DNA from: DATAEE01 sp036258175
GTDB lineage: Bacteria > Acidobacteriota > Vicinamibacteria > Vicinamibacterales > 2-12-FULL-66-21
Assembly (NCBI GenBank): GCA_036258175.1
Contig: DATAEE010000333.1
Span: 40,397 to 104,396 of the forward strand
DNA: 64,000 nucleotides
Direction: 5' to 3'
Part shown: positions 18,663 to 28,521 of the stretch, piece by piece
Numbering within the stretch: the stretch's first letter is position 1
Layout of the letters: each line of letters opens with the position of its first letter
Notes under the pieces: generated by a model
Seen by the model: the letters and a program-made list of their open reading frames with translations, nothing else
Told to the model about the DNA's origin: nothing
The model's database searches: none
Program-made: the position numbers and the translations under genes

Positions 18663-21310
18663 AACCTCCACTCATCCCGCGCGCGCTTCTCTCGATCGTG
18701 TTTCGTGAACCCATGCGCGAGGCGATCCTCGGCGACCTGGCCGAGGGGTTCGCGGATCGCACGACTCGGTCCGGACGCTGGAACGCGAGTCGTTGGTACT
18801 GGAGCCAGACGCTGCGATCGATTGCTGCGCGCTGGCATCCGACGACGGAATTCCCGGCGCGTCCGTGGTCCGGGATCTGGAAGGATCTGCGGTACGGCGC
18901 GCGGACGCTGCGGCGGGCGCCCGGCTTCTCGCTGGTCGCAATCGCGACGCTCGGCCTCGGAATCGGCGGGACGACGGCGGCGTTCAGCGTTCTCGACGCG
19001 GTGCTGCTTCGTCCCCTGCCGTATGCCGAACCCGATCGGCTCGTCGCGATCGGTCACCCTGACGCGGACACAGGGTATCCATCGAACCTGGGCTTCCTGA
19101 CGTTCCGAGACTGGCGCGATCGCACGAAATCGATCGAGGATGCCGCGGCGATGCGTTCGTGGCTGGCGACGATCACGGCAGGCCCGGATGGCACTGGAGC
19201 GAACGCGGAGCCGGAGCGAGTACCTGCCGTTCGAGTGTCGTGGAACTTCTTCAGGATGGTCGGCATCGCGCCCGCGCTCGGCCGAGACTTCCGCCCTGAC
19301 GAGGATCGTCCGGAAACCTGGCGCGTCGTCCTGCTGAGCGACGGACTCTGGCGCCGCCGCTTCGGAGCGGATCCCTCGATCGTCGGCCGGACGATCCGGA
19401 TTCACGATCGTCCGTACCTCGTCGTCGGCGTCATGCCGGCGTCGCTCGAGCCGCTCATCGAGGCGCGCAACTACTCGCGGGCGGAAATCTGGGCGCCAAT
19501 CGGATACGACGACACGACGCGCGATGCCTGCCGCTCGTGCCAGCACCTCACCGCCTTTGCGCGCATTCGGCCCGGCGTTTCGATCGACGCCGCCCGCGCC
19601 GAGCTGGTGAGCGTCCAGGAAGCGATGCGGCGCGAGTTCCCGGCAGACTACGGCTCCACGACGGCCACCTTGCGGCCGCTGCGCGATCAGATCGTCGGCG
19701 ATGTCCGGCCGCTCCTGTTCGTGCTTCTCGGTGCGGTGTCCGCGGTCCTGCTCATCGGGTGCGCGAACCTCGCCGGACTCTTGCTCGCCCGCGGCGCCGG
19801 GCGGGAACGCGAGCTCGCCGTGCGGAGCGCCCTTGGTGCGTCGAGGGGTCGTCTCGTCCGCCAGCTCCTGACCGAAGCCGCGCTTCTCTCGGCGCTCGGC
19901 GGCGGCTTCGGGGTTCTGCTCGCAGCAGGCGGTGCGCGCGCGCTGACGATCGCCGCGCCGGTCGATGTTCCGCGAATCGCCGGCGCCGGGTTGGACGGAC
20001 GCGTCCTTCTCTTCACAGTCGCGGTGACCGTCCTTGCCGGGTTCGCGTTCGGACTGATTCCGGCTCTGCGGGCGTGGGCAGACAATCCGCGGGAATCGCT
20101 GCATTCGGGTCAGCGCTCGACGCAGGACGCGACGCGGTGGAGCCGCCGGGCGCTCGTCGCCGGCGAAGTGGCGGTCGCGATCGTTCTGCTCGCCGGCGCG
20201 GGTCTGATGATCAGGACGATGGGCAATCTTCTGCGTGTCGATCCGGGGTTCGATCCACACCGCCTGCTCACGATGGATCTCGCGTTCGTCGGGCCGCCGT
20301 ACGCGGAGGATCCGGCTGTCTTCGCGACGCAGCAGCGCATACTCGAGGGCGTGCGCGCTTTACCAGGTGTGGAAGCGGCGGCGTTCGCGAGCCAGATTCC
20401 GCTCGGCGGCAATATGGACACGTGGGGATTTCACGCCGAAGGCCATCCGCTGTACGGCACCGCGGACGCGCCGTCGGTCGAGCGCTACGGCGTGACACCC
20501 GATTACTTCAACGTGATGCGCATTCCGCTGAAGCGTGGACGGCTGCTCACCGAGGCAGATCGTGCCGACGCGCCGCGCGTCATCGTCGTCGGCGAGACGA
20601 CAGCCGCGCAGGTCTGGCCGGGGCAGGAGGCCATCGGCAAACGCGTGCGCATGCCCGGCGTCAAGGGCGAGTGGTACACCGTCGTCGGCATCGTCGGCGA
20701 CGTCCGCCACTACGAGCTCGCCGCGCCGCCGACGATGCAGATGTATGTCGGGCAGCCGCACGTCACCGATTCGTTCGTGACGCTGACGGTCCGGACGGCC
20801 GGCGATCCGTTGTCCATCGCGTCGGCGGCGCGCGCGATCGTCATTCGTGAAGCACCGGGCGTCGCGCCTGCGGCGCCGGCGACGCTCGAACAGCTCGTGT
20901 CGAAGTCGGTCGAGCAGCGACGGTTCGCGATGCTGGTGCTGGCGGTGTTCGCGGCGATCGCGCTGACGCTCGCGGCGATCGGGCTCTACGGAACGATCGC
21001 CTACATGGTCGCGCGCCGCGGGCGCGAGTTTGGGGTCCGCATGGCGCTCGGCGCGCGCCGCTCCGACATCGCGAGGCTGGTGCTGTCCGAAGGGATGCAG
21101 CTCGTGGTCGCTGGTCTCGTTGTCGGCGGAGCCGGCGCCGTCCTGGCTGGACGGCTGATGGACAGCCTGCTTTACGGTGTGGAGCCGTCCGATCCCGTCA
21201 CGCTGGCTGCCATTCTCGTCGTTGTCGCCGTTGCATCGATCGCGGCGCAGATCGTGCCGCTGTTGCGCGCGACCGCAACAGATCCTGCGACAGCACTGCA
21301 CGCCGAGTGA
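18659..21310 (+). CDS. ADOP-family orphan permease with prefix domain (ADOP-3)
   Basis: 883 residues. Unlike ADOP-1 and -2, the first 70 residues form a soluble prefix domain (REPMREAILGDLAEGFADR, then SRWYWSQTLRSIAARW) before the permease core starts at IWKDLRYGARTLRRAPGF (about 73-90). Core order: MacB-PCD (about 110-330), FtsX block (about 345-460, LIGCANLAGLLLARGAGRERE), second PCD (about 500-735), FtsX block (about 765-875) ending LLRATATDPATALHAE. It is translationally coupled to PadR-1. Its end faces ADOP-4, 63 bp away. Confidence 0.93.
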   Translation: MKPPLIPRALLSIVFREPMREAILGDLAEGFADRTTRSGRWNASRWYWSQTLRSIAARWHPTTEFPARPWSGIWKDLRYGARTLRRAPGFSLVAIATLGLGIGGTTAAFSVLDAVLLRPLPYAEPDRLVAIGHPDADTGYPSNLGFLTFRDWRDRTKSIEDAAAMRSWLATITAGPDGTGANAEPERVPAVRVSWNFFRMVGIAPALGRDFRPDEDRPETWRVVLLSDGLWRRRFGADPSIVGRTIRIHDRPYLVVGVMPASLEPLIEARNYSRAEIWAPIGYDDTTRDACRSCQHLTAFARIRPGVSIDAARAELVSVQEAMRREFPADYGSTTATLRPLRDQIVGDVRPLLFVLLGAVSAVLLIGCANLAGLLLARGAGRERELAVRSALGASRGRLVRQLLTEAALLSALGGGFGVLLAAGGARALTIAAPVDVPRIAGAGLDGRVLLFTVAVTVLAGFAFGLIPALRAWADNPRESLHSGQRSTQDATRWSRRALVAGEVAVAIVLLAGAGLMIRTMGNLLRVDPGFDPHRLLTMDLAFVGPPYAEDPAVFATQQRILEGVRALPGVEAAAFASQIPLGGNMDTWGFHAEGHPLYGTADAPSVERYGVTPDYFNVMRIPLKRGRLLTEADRADAPRVIVVGETTAAQVWPGQEAIGKRVRMPGVKGEWYTVVGIVGDVRHYELAAPPTMQMYVGQPHVTDSFVTLTVRTAGDPLSIASAARAIVIREAPGVAPAAPATLEQLVSKSVEQRRFAMLVLAVFAAIALTLAAIGLYGTIAYMVARRGREFGVRMALGARRSDIARLVLSEGMQLVVAGLVVGGAGAVLAGRLMDSLLYGVEPSDPVTLAAILVVVAVASIAAQIVPLLRATATDPATALHAE

Positions 21311-21373
21311 ACTGCCCCGAGGAACGAGGGACGAGGCACCGCCCGAGGAACGAGCCCCGAGTCCCGAGGCCCG
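21311..21373. repeat. GAGGAACGAG phrase repeat between convergent ADOP operons
   Basis: The 63-bp gap consists of copies of CCGAGGAACGAG, GGACGAGG, GAGCCCCGAGTCCCGAGGCC. It may end transcription of both operons, but I see no strong hairpin with a T tract. Confidence 0.6.
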
Positions 21374-24055
21374 TCAAGTAGTGTGCAGTGCCCGCGTCGG
21401 ATCGACGCCCGCCGCGCGGCGCGCGGGGATAAAGGCCGCCAACGACGCCGTTACAGCAAGCACGCTGATGACAGAGGCGAGCGTAATCGGGTCGCTGCGC
21501 TCGACGCCGACGAGCTGCGACGCGAGCGCGCGCGTTGCCGCCAATGACGCCAGCAGACCGGCGGCAAGCCCCAGCGCAATCGGCGCGGCCGCCTGGCGAA
21601 GAACGAGGCGGATGACGTCGCTGCGCGTGGCGCCGAGAGCCACCCGCACGCCAATCTCTGACGTTCGCTGCGTGACGAAGTACGCGATCACGCCGTAGAT
21701 GCCGATCGCGGACAGCGCCAGCCCGATCGCGCCCAGAAGCGACAGCAGCAGCGTGTTGAATCGAGCGCCCGCGACGGATTCCGTCATGCGTTCTTCCATG
21801 GTCCGGACGTTGAAGAGTGGGACGTCCGGATCAATCGCCGCGACGACAGATCTCAGATGCGGGAGCGGGGCCATGGCATCGCCGCTCGTCGCGCGCGTCA
21901 CGATGTACATCGTCCGCTGGTTCCAGTCCCACGCCTCGGCGGGCACTTGAGCGATCGGCAGATAGAAATCGGGCGGCGGTGGAGCGGCGAGGGCCCGGCC
22001 GCGCATGTCGCCGGCGATGCCGACGATCATCTTGTAATCGGGTTTGCCGTCCGGTCCGGGCTCGCAGCACGCGACACGCCGGCCGAGCGCGTCCTGACCC
22101 GGGAACAACGCGCCCGCCAGGGTCTGGCTGACGATCATCACCTTCTGCGCGCCCCGGCGATCGCGGGCATCGAATTCGCGGCCGCGCAGGATGGGGATCT
22201 CCAACGTCTTGAAAATGCCTGGCGACACGATGCGCAAACGCGCGTTGACGGCGTACTTGAGATCGAAGGGCTTGCCGTCCGGGATCAACCCGTTGCCGTT
22301 GCCGCCAGGCCCCATCGGCACCTGCGACGCGAGCGCGGTTGCCGTCACGCCAGGGATCCTTTCGATCTCTTCCGCCAGGCGCTCGAAGGCCGCGACCGCG
22401 CGCGTCGAATCGCGGTACTCGGCGGCCGGCAGCGTCATGCGGGCAGTCAGAACACCGGCTGGATTGAACCCGGGCCGAACGCGCGTCAGCTCGATCGCGC
22501 TGCGGATGAGAAGTCCGGCGCCGACGAGCAGCAACACCGCCAGAGCAACTTCCGTCGCGATCAACACCGAGCGCAGCCAGTCGCGTCCACCGCTGCCCGC
22601 CTGGCCGCGTCCGCCTTCCTTGAGCGTGTCGCTGACGCCTGCGCGCGCCGAGCGCAGCGCGGGCGCAAGGCCGAACACGAGGCTGCTCAACACCGACAGT
22701 CCGAGCGCGAATGCCAGCACCGTCGTATCGATCGACGTCTGATCGAGGCGCGGGACGCCCGGCGGCGCGAGAGCGACGAGCGTTCCCGTTGTCCACCATG
22801 CGAGCGCCAGCCCGACGGCGCCGGCCACCATCGCCAGCACCAGGCTCTCGGTCAGGAGCTGACGGACGATGCGGCCGCGCCCGGCGCCGAGCGCCGCGCG
22901 GATCGCCAGCTCGCGGCTGCGCGTCGCGCCGCGTGCGAGCAGAAGGTTCGCGATGTTGCCGCAGGCGATCAGCAGCACGAGCCCGACGGCACCGAGCATT
23001 ACGAGCAGCCGGTTCCGGTCCTCCCCGACGAACGTCTCGGTGAACGGCAGCACACGGAAGGCCAGCTCTGCGTTGTCGCGCGGGAACCGCTCGCGCAAAG
23101 TGGTGGCGATCGTCTTGAGCTGCTCCTCCGCCTGCTCTCGCGTGACGCCGTCCCGCAACCGAGCCGGGACCGTCAGGTAATGCTCGTCGTGCATCGCCTT
23201 GCGCTCCGGCGTGAACGCCATCGGCACCCACAGCTCCTCGGCGTCCGACGTGAGATCGAACTCCGCGGGCATGACGCCGACAGCCCGGTACGGACGCCCG
23301 CCGATGCGCACGTCGCGGCCGACGATCGATTTGTCCGCCGCAAAACGCCTGGTCCAGAGCCTGTGGCTCAAGATGACGACGAACTCGCTGCCGGGCTGGT
23401 CTTCGTCCGGACGGAAGACGCGCCCGATCGATGGGGCGACGCCGAAGAGATCGAAGAAACCATGGGTCACGCGGGCGCCGATGACTCGCTCGGGGTTATC
23501 GCCGTCAGACACGTTGAAACTGGCATATTGAATGGCGGCCGCCCGCTCGAACGCGGTCTGTGCGGCCATCATGTCGACGAAGTTGCCGGCCGACACGTCC
23601 GATGGTTGCCCGCGCCACGCCTCGTTCACGAACACGAGCCGCGCTGGATCCGCAATCGGCAGCGGCCGGAACACGACCGCATTCACCGCGCTGAAGATCG
23701 CCGTCGTCGCGCCGATGCCGAGAGCGAGCGTGACGATGGCGACGAGCGAGAAGCCCGGGTTGGCGACGAGCTGACGGAGCGCGAAGCCGATGTCCTGACG
23801 CAGCTCGCCGAAATATTCACGCCGACGCATGTCGTCATCCTTTCTTCGACCGATCTCGCGGCAGGTCTTCCGCACGTAGGCCAGGTCGCCGAACCGCGCC
23901 AGGGCGCGGTCGCGTGCGTCGGCCGGGTTCATGCCGCGCGCGATGTACTCGCGCGTCCGCATCTCGATGTGGAACTCGAGCTCGTCGCTGACTTCATCAG
24001 CGATTTCCCGGCGTCGCGCCGGCCGTCGCGGGCGCCCGTAGTGTGAATCGGCCAT
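21374..24055 (-). CDS. ADOP-family orphan permease with prefix domain (ADOP-4)
   Basis: 893 residues. The N-terminal prefix (about 15-75) is the amphipathic type DELEFHIEMRTREYIARGM...ARDRALARFGD, different from the prefix of ADOP-3. The core begins ELRQDIGFALRQLVANPGF (about 84-102); the first FtsX block has LIACGNIANLLLARGATRSRE, the last has YFVTQRTSEIGVRVALGATRSD, and it ends PARRAAGVDPTRALHTT. It starts 11 nt after the PadR-2 stop on the same strand, forming a PadR-ADOP operon that mirrors 18333-21310. Confidence 0.93.
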   Translation of the reverse strand: MADSHYGRPRRPARRREIADEVSDELEFHIEMRTREYIARGMNPADARDRALARFGDLAYVRKTCREIGRRKDDDMRRREYFGELRQDIGFALRQLVANPGFSLVAIVTLALGIGATTAIFSAVNAVVFRPLPIADPARLVFVNEAWRGQPSDVSAGNFVDMMAAQTAFERAAAIQYASFNVSDGDNPERVIGARVTHGFFDLFGVAPSIGRVFRPDEDQPGSEFVVILSHRLWTRRFAADKSIVGRDVRIGGRPYRAVGVMPAEFDLTSDAEELWVPMAFTPERKAMHDEHYLTVPARLRDGVTREQAEEQLKTIATTLRERFPRDNAELAFRVLPFTETFVGEDRNRLLVMLGAVGLVLLIACGNIANLLLARGATRSRELAIRAALGAGRGRIVRQLLTESLVLAMVAGAVGLALAWWTTGTLVALAPPGVPRLDQTSIDTTVLAFALGLSVLSSLVFGLAPALRSARAGVSDTLKEGGRGQAGSGGRDWLRSVLIATEVALAVLLLVGAGLLIRSAIELTRVRPGFNPAGVLTARMTLPAAEYRDSTRAVAAFERLAEEIERIPGVTATALASQVPMGPGGNGNGLIPDGKPFDLKYAVNARLRIVSPGIFKTLEIPILRGREFDARDRRGAQKVMIVSQTLAGALFPGQDALGRRVACCEPGPDGKPDYKMIVGIAGDMRGRALAAPPPPDFYLPIAQVPAEAWDWNQRTMYIVTRATSGDAMAPLPHLRSVVAAIDPDVPLFNVRTMEERMTESVAGARFNTLLLSLLGAIGLALSAIGIYGVIAYFVTQRTSEIGVRVALGATRSDVIRLVLRQAAAPIALGLAAGLLASLAATRALASQLVGVERSDPITLASVISVLAVTASLAAFIPARRAAGVDPTRALHTT

Positions 24056-24066
24056 CTATCCACCAT

Positions 24067-24399
24067 TCAAGCCGGCAGCAGCACCTTCGACACCGCGGCG
24101 GCGAACCGGGCCCAGTGTTCCGTCTCCGCAGCGAGCTGCTTACGCCCCTTCGACGTCAGTCGGTACAGCTTCGCGCGCCGGTTCAGCTCGGATGTGCCCC
24201 ACTCCGCTTCGATCCACCCTTTTCTCTCCATCCGGTAGAGCGCCGGATACAGCGACCCCTCCTCGATCGTGAGCATCTCGTCGGTCGCCTCTTCCAGCCA
24301 GCGCGCGATTGCATAGCCGTGCCGCGCACCGCCCACGAGTGTGCGGAGAATGAGCGCGTCGAGTGTGCCGTGCATCATGCCGGGGGCTTCGTGTGCCAT
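24067..24399 (-). CDS. PadR-family transcriptional regulator (PadR-2)
   Basis: 110 residues: MHGTLDALILRTLVGGARHGYAIARWLEEATDEML, the conserved EEGSLYPALYRMERKGWIEAEWG recognition helix and wing, and a C-terminal dimerisation helix (GRKQLAAETEHWARFAAAV). It is the classical ADOP-linked PadR form and is distinct from PadR-1. First gene of the operon with ADOP-4. Its promoter contains a perfect 6-bp inverted repeat over the -35 box, as expected for autorepression. The predicted start site coincides with the ATG, so the mRNA may be leaderless. Confidence 0.95.
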   Translation of the reverse strand: MAHEAPGMMHGTLDALILRTLVGGARHGYAIARWLEEATDEMLTIEEGSLYPALYRMERKGWIEAEWGTSELNRRAKLYRLTSKGRKQLAAETEHWARFAAAVSKVLLPA

Positions 24400-24405
24400 G
24401 GCGCC

Positions 24406-24439
24406 ATTCTGGTCAGCGTTACCTAGACTGTCAAGGTAA
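24406..24439 (-). promoter_or_regulatory. PadR-2 promoter with palindromic operator
   Basis: Minus strand: TTGACA (24434-24429), 17-bp spacer, CAGAAT (24411-24406); the ATG starts at 24399, 6 nt after the -10. Overlapping the -35 is an exact inverted repeat TTACCT-N9-AGGTAA (24419-24439), with the inner part TAGACTGTCA. A close relative occurs at 62236-62256 before ADOP-5 and at 18306-18326 before PadR-1. Confidence 0.7.
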
Positions 24440-24539
24440 TGTGACGGACAACCCGTGCAAAAGGTTGCAGCCGTCAGGCATTTAAGTGTGGCGCGTCCTT
24501 CAGGGCTGCCGTAGGATGTGCGGCGTGTCAGCAGAGCTG

Positions 24540-25001
24540 ATGACGCTCAGGTCGCCGCTGGGCGTCCTGACTGTCAGCGCGGATGCCGGAGTCCTGCTGG
24601 GAATTCGCTTCAGCTCTACGGACTTCGGCCGCCGGCCCGCAGCGCCCGCGCTTCAAAGCCTCGCCAATCGACTGAAGGCGTACTTCGACGGCGATCTCCG
24701 CGCGCTCGACACGATCTCGGTCGATCCAGAGGGCACGCGATTCCAGCGTGAAGTGTGGAAAACGCTGCATCGGATTCCCGCGGGGCAGACGTGGTCGTAC
24801 GCAGAACTCGCGCGCGCGGTCGGGCGGCCCGATGCGGTCCGCGCCGTCGGCGCAGCCAACGGCGCGAACCCGATTCCGATCGTGATTCCCTGCCATCGCG
24901 TCATCGGTGCCGACGGACGCCTGGTCGGCTACGGCGGCGGCCTCGAGCGCAAGCGATGGCTGCTTACGCACGAGGGAGTGAAGCTTCCTGCTTATTGCTG
25001 A
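24540..25001 (+). CDS. ogt: Methylated-DNA-[protein]-cysteine S-methyltransferase
   Basis: 153 residues from the ATG at 24540 (MTLRSPLGVLTVSADAG fits the usual family start); in-frame starts at 24486 (GTG) and 24516 (ATG) are possible, but the first 30 nt include the CTTCAGGGCTGC phrase found in intergenic repeats elsewhere. The suicide-repair motif PIVIPCHRVIG with the acceptor Cys, the Arg-finger/helix-turn-helix segment (GTRFQREVWKTLHRIPAGQTWSY) and ANGANPIP are all present. It removes O6-alkyl groups from guanine in one stoichiometric transfer. It stands alone, with no Ada regulatory domain. Confidence 0.95.
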   Translation: MTLRSPLGVLTVSADAGVLLGIRFSSTDFGRRPAAPALQSLANRLKAYFDGDLRALDTISVDPEGTRFQREVWKTLHRIPAGQTWSYAELARAVGRPDAVRAVGAANGANPIPIVIPCHRVIGADGRLVGYGGGLERKRWLLTHEGVKLPAYC

Positions 25002-25027
25002 TTGTGGATTCAGCAATCAACAATGAG

Positions 25028-28000
25028 CTACGGGTTGTTGTTCGTGATCGTCGGCTTCTTGATTGACGGCAGCGGCGGCGCGCCTTTGCGCACCGGCGGC
25101 TCCAGATCCCACCAGTACTGACGCGGCAGCTTTTTCTGCTCCGGCCAGATCTGATCGAGCGTGTCGCCGTCGTACAGCTCTCCGTTCTTCATCACCATCC
25201 GGATCCAGCTCGTATTGCGGATGTTCTCGAGCGGGTTGCGATCCAACACGATGAGATCGGCGAGCTTTCCCTTCTCGACCGACCCGAGATCTTTCCCGAA
25301 GCCGATGGCTTCGGCGCCGAAGATCGTCGCGACTTTCAACGCGTCGTGGTTCGAGAGACCACCGGACTGGATGGCCCAGAGCTCCCAGTGGCACTGGATG
25401 CCCTGGCGCTGGCCGTGGCCGCCGAGGCCGACGCGGCCGCCGGCTTTGATCAGGTCCGCGAGCACTTTCGCCGCCTGAGGGAAGGAGTACTCCTGCTCGT
25501 GGAACCACGGCCGCCGCAGCACGGTGCTGTCAAGGTCGGTGTGAGGCGTAAAACGCCGCAGTTTCTGATCGGTGTGCAGGTCGTGCCCGTTCTCGTAGAA
25601 ATAGTTCTCCGCCCACGGGCCGCCGTATTGAACGAGCAGCGTCGGCGTGTAGACGATGCCAGACTGCGCGGCGAGTTGGACGACATCCTTATATAGAGGT
25701 GTGATCGGCAGCGTGTGCTCGAGGCCCGGATAGCCGTCCATGATCTGCGTCAGGTTGAGCTTGAGATCCAGGCCTCCCTCGAGCGTGGGCATCAGCTTCT
25801 GTTCTCTCGCGGCCAGGATGATCCACTGGCGTTGCTGACGATTGCCCGCCATGTACTGCTTGATCGTCTTCGTGTCCCAGTACTTGCTGTAACGCTTCAG
25901 CACGTCCTGGGCGTCCTCGAGGCTCTGGACGTTATCCGCCGAGAACACTCCCGGGCCGGTGCCGTAGACGCGCGGACCGAGCATGCGGCCGCTTTCGACC
26001 ATATCCCGGTACGCGAGGATGTCGGTCGTCGCGGTCTGCGGATCGCGCGTCGTCGTCACGCCGTAAGCGAGGTTCGCGAGGTATTCCCAGACCTGCGTCT
26101 TATGGATGTCCCACGCCGGCCAGATATGGGCGTGGACGTCCACGATGCCAGGCATGATCGTCTTGCCGGAGACGTCGATCACCTTCGCGCCGGCCGGCAC
26201 CTTTACCTGACCGCTGGGGCCGACTTCGACGATGCGATTGTCTTTGACGAGGATGGCGCCGTTCTCGATGACGCCGTTTCTGGGCCCTGATCCCATCGTG
26301 AGGATGCGCGCGCCGCGGAGGACGACGGTGCCCGTCGGCTTGGCGCGCGGAACCTCGACGATCACCTCGGTTTCGACAGCTTCGTAGGCGGGCTTCTTCT
26401 TCTCTTCCGTCTTCTCCTCGTCCTTCGCGCCATCGGACTTCTTCGCGTCTTCGCCCTTCTTTTTGACTTCTTCTTCCTTCTTCTTCTCTTCAGCCTTCTG
26501 TTTCTCCTCCGCGATTCGCGCCGTCTCGCGGTCGTACCGGAAGAAGGAGTGACCCAGCGCGTAGGTCACCGCGTTGCCCTTCTCCGCCCAGTCGGGGAAT
26601 TCTCCGCCGATGTTCGTCAACTTCTTCACAGGAACGGCGGCGCCGTCCGGGCTGGACACGCTCACGGTCGGCGGGTTGTCGCCGCCGACCATCGGGATCG
26701 TGATCTCGTACACGCGGCGCTCAGCGAGGACAAGCGCGTGATCGCCGTCGGGACCGACGATTACCTCGGTTGCCGGGTTTGCCTGCTCGGCGTTCGGGTT
26801 CTTGTAGCCGGTCACCTTGACGTGCACCTGACGATCGGTTCCGTCGAAGCGGAACGACACGAGGCCGCGGCGCCCTTCCCAGGCGTAGATGCGCGACGGG
26901 TCGCTCGAAAAGTGCGGCCGGCCCTGGCCTCGATACGGCGCGACCAGCGTCACGTCGCCGCCGCTGGCCGGCAGCCAGACCAGCTCGAGCGCCTGGCCGC
27001 CACGGCCGATCGGCGAAAAGTCTTCCTGCCGTTCAATGCGCGGCCCGCGCACGGCGACGATCCGCTGGCCGTCGGGAGAGAAAACAGGCTCCGAATAGAA
27101 CGACGAGACGCGCGTGAGCTTCTGCGGTGTTCCTTCGTCCGACGTGCGATAGATGTGGCCCCCCTCGGCGTCCGACCACGTGACGTGCACGATCGCTCGT
27201 CCGTCCGGCGACCACGTCGGATGGTGCTCGGCCACGTCGAGCGTGCTGAGACGCTTCGGCGTTCCCTTCGGGTAATCCATCACGTACACGCGCTCGAGCG
27301 CCGTGAACGCCAGCTTCTTGCCATCAGGCGACAGCCGCGGATGCCGGATCTGCTGCGCGCGCACGGGCCCTTCGTCGATCGGGTAGTCGAAGGCGACCTT
27401 CGGCCCGATCTTCAGATCGACGTTTGCCTTGAACGGAATCGGTGTGACCTCCCCGGTCGGCACGGAGACGCGCCAGATCCTGCCGTCGAAGGAGGTGACG
27501 AGCGCCTTCGAGTCCGGCGTGAACGCGGCGCCCGGCATCAGGTCGCGTGTGCTCGCCGATTCCTGGTCGTCCCGCTGCACCGGATAGAGGAGCCACGAGT
27601 CGTCTCCGCTTCGCATGTCGCGCAGCCGGAGGCCAGTCTGCGCGTCCCACCGCGTCCCGTACACCAGCCAGTTGCCGTCGGGCGACAGCACGGGCCGCAT
27701 CGCCGAACCCAGCTCGTCGCTCTGCCGGTAGTTCTGTCCGGTATGGCGATCGTAGACGCCGAGCTGCCAGCGGAACTCCATCTGGTTGTAGACGCTGCCA
27801 CTCGCCGTGCGCTCGGTGAAGTACACATATCTCGGGTCCTTGCCGAAGGCCGGACCGAGCGCGTACAGGTTCTTGCTCTCCTCGGAGTTGCCTGTGAGGC
27901 GCACGCCGCTGCCGCCGTCGACGTGATAGAGGTAGAGGCTCATGACGGGCGGCGTACCGGCCAGCCGCGAGACCACGATGTACTTGCCGTCGGGTGTCCA

Positions 28001-28438
28001 GTCGGGAGAGCGAAACGTCTGAGTCTTGTCTTTCGTCACCGCCTTCGGATCGGAGCCGTCGGCGTTGGCAATCCAGACGTTGTCTGCGCCGCTGCGATCC
28101 GAGAGGAAGACGATCTTCGAGCCGTCAGGGGCGTATCGAGGCTGGCTGTCGAACGCCATGCCGTCGGTAATCCGTTTCGCGTCGCCGCCGCCGATCGGCA
28201 CGGTGTACAGATCGCCCAGAAGCTCGAATAGTACCGACTTTCCATCCGGCGACACGTCGAGCGAGATCCACGAACCTTCGTCGGTCGCGAACGCGATCGT
28301 TCGCGCGCCCTCGAGCGGGAGGTCCTTCTTCTCTTTCGTGTCCTTGTCAACCGGGACATCCTTCTTTTCCTGGAAAGCTTCTCCCGGCACAATGAGCGCC
28401 GCCGCAAGCATGAAGACAGAGATCCAGCGTGCTCTCAT
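25028..28438 (-). CDS. Secreted TolB/PD40 propeller fused to amidohydrolase
   Basis: 1136 residues from the ATG at 28438, whose signal peptide (MRARWISVFMLAAALIVPGEA) makes it a better start than the ATG ten codons upstream. Residues about 45-600 are PD40/WD40-like blades (ISLDVSPDGKSVLF, PRYAPDGSKIVFLSDRSG, HPTWSPDGRAI). Residues about 645-690 are a Lys/Glu-rich helical linker. From about 700 onward is an imidazolonepropionase-like amidohydrolase: HxH in IMPGIVDVHAHIWP, further His in GGHGQRQGIQCHWELW, closing LADLIVLDRNPLENI. The architecture suggests the propeller binds an extracellular peptide or polymer for the hydrolase; the substrate is unknown. Confidence 0.9.
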   Translation of the reverse strand: MRARWISVFMLAAALIVPGEAFQEKKDVPVDKDTKEKKDLPLEGARTIAFATDEGSWISLDVSPDGKSVLFELLGDLYTVPIGGGDAKRITDGMAFDSQPRYAPDGSKIVFLSDRSGADNVWIANADGSDPKAVTKDKTQTFRSPDWTPDGKYIVVSRLAGTPPVMSLYLYHVDGGSGVRLTGNSEESKNLYALGPAFGKDPRYVYFTERTASGSVYNQMEFRWQLGVYDRHTGQNYRQSDELGSAMRPVLSPDGNWLVYGTRWDAQTGLRLRDMRSGDDSWLLYPVQRDDQESASTRDLMPGAAFTPDSKALVTSFDGRIWRVSVPTGEVTPIPFKANVDLKIGPKVAFDYPIDEGPVRAQQIRHPRLSPDGKKLAFTALERVYVMDYPKGTPKRLSTLDVAEHHPTWSPDGRAIVHVTWSDAEGGHIYRTSDEGTPQKLTRVSSFYSEPVFSPDGQRIVAVRGPRIERQEDFSPIGRGGQALELVWLPASGGDVTLVAPYRGQGRPHFSSDPSRIYAWEGRRGLVSFRFDGTDRQVHVKVTGYKNPNAEQANPATEVIVGPDGDHALVLAERRVYEITIPMVGGDNPPTVSVSSPDGAAVPVKKLTNIGGEFPDWAEKGNAVTYALGHSFFRYDRETARIAEEKQKAEEKKKEEEVKKKGEDAKKSDGAKDEEKTEEKKKPAYEAVETEVIVEVPRAKPTGTVVLRGARILTMGSGPRNGVIENGAILVKDNRIVEVGPSGQVKVPAGAKVIDVSGKTIMPGIVDVHAHIWPAWDIHKTQVWEYLANLAYGVTTTRDPQTATTDILAYRDMVESGRMLGPRVYGTGPGVFSADNVQSLEDAQDVLKRYSKYWDTKTIKQYMAGNRQQRQWIILAAREQKLMPTLEGGLDLKLNLTQIMDGYPGLEHTLPITPLYKDVVQLAAQSGIVYTPTLLVQYGGPWAENYFYENGHDLHTDQKLRRFTPHTDLDSTVLRRPWFHEQEYSFPQAAKVLADLIKAGGRVGLGGHGQRQGIQCHWELWAIQSGGLSNHDALKVATIFGAEAIGFGKDLGSVEKGKLADLIVLDRNPLENIRNTSWIRMVMKNGELYDGDTLDQIWPEQKKLPRQYWWDLEPPVRKGAPPLPSIKKPTITNNNP

Positions 28439-28521
28439 GAATCGACTCCTCACGCGGATTCTACCCATGGCGCGTGCGGCGATCGCAAGTTAGTGATGAA
28501 TGCTGGGTTTGAGGAGGTCGG

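Noticed and set aside
21857..24046. 729-residue open frame on the plus strand
   Set aside because: Antisense shadow of ADOP-4, whose motifs are complete.
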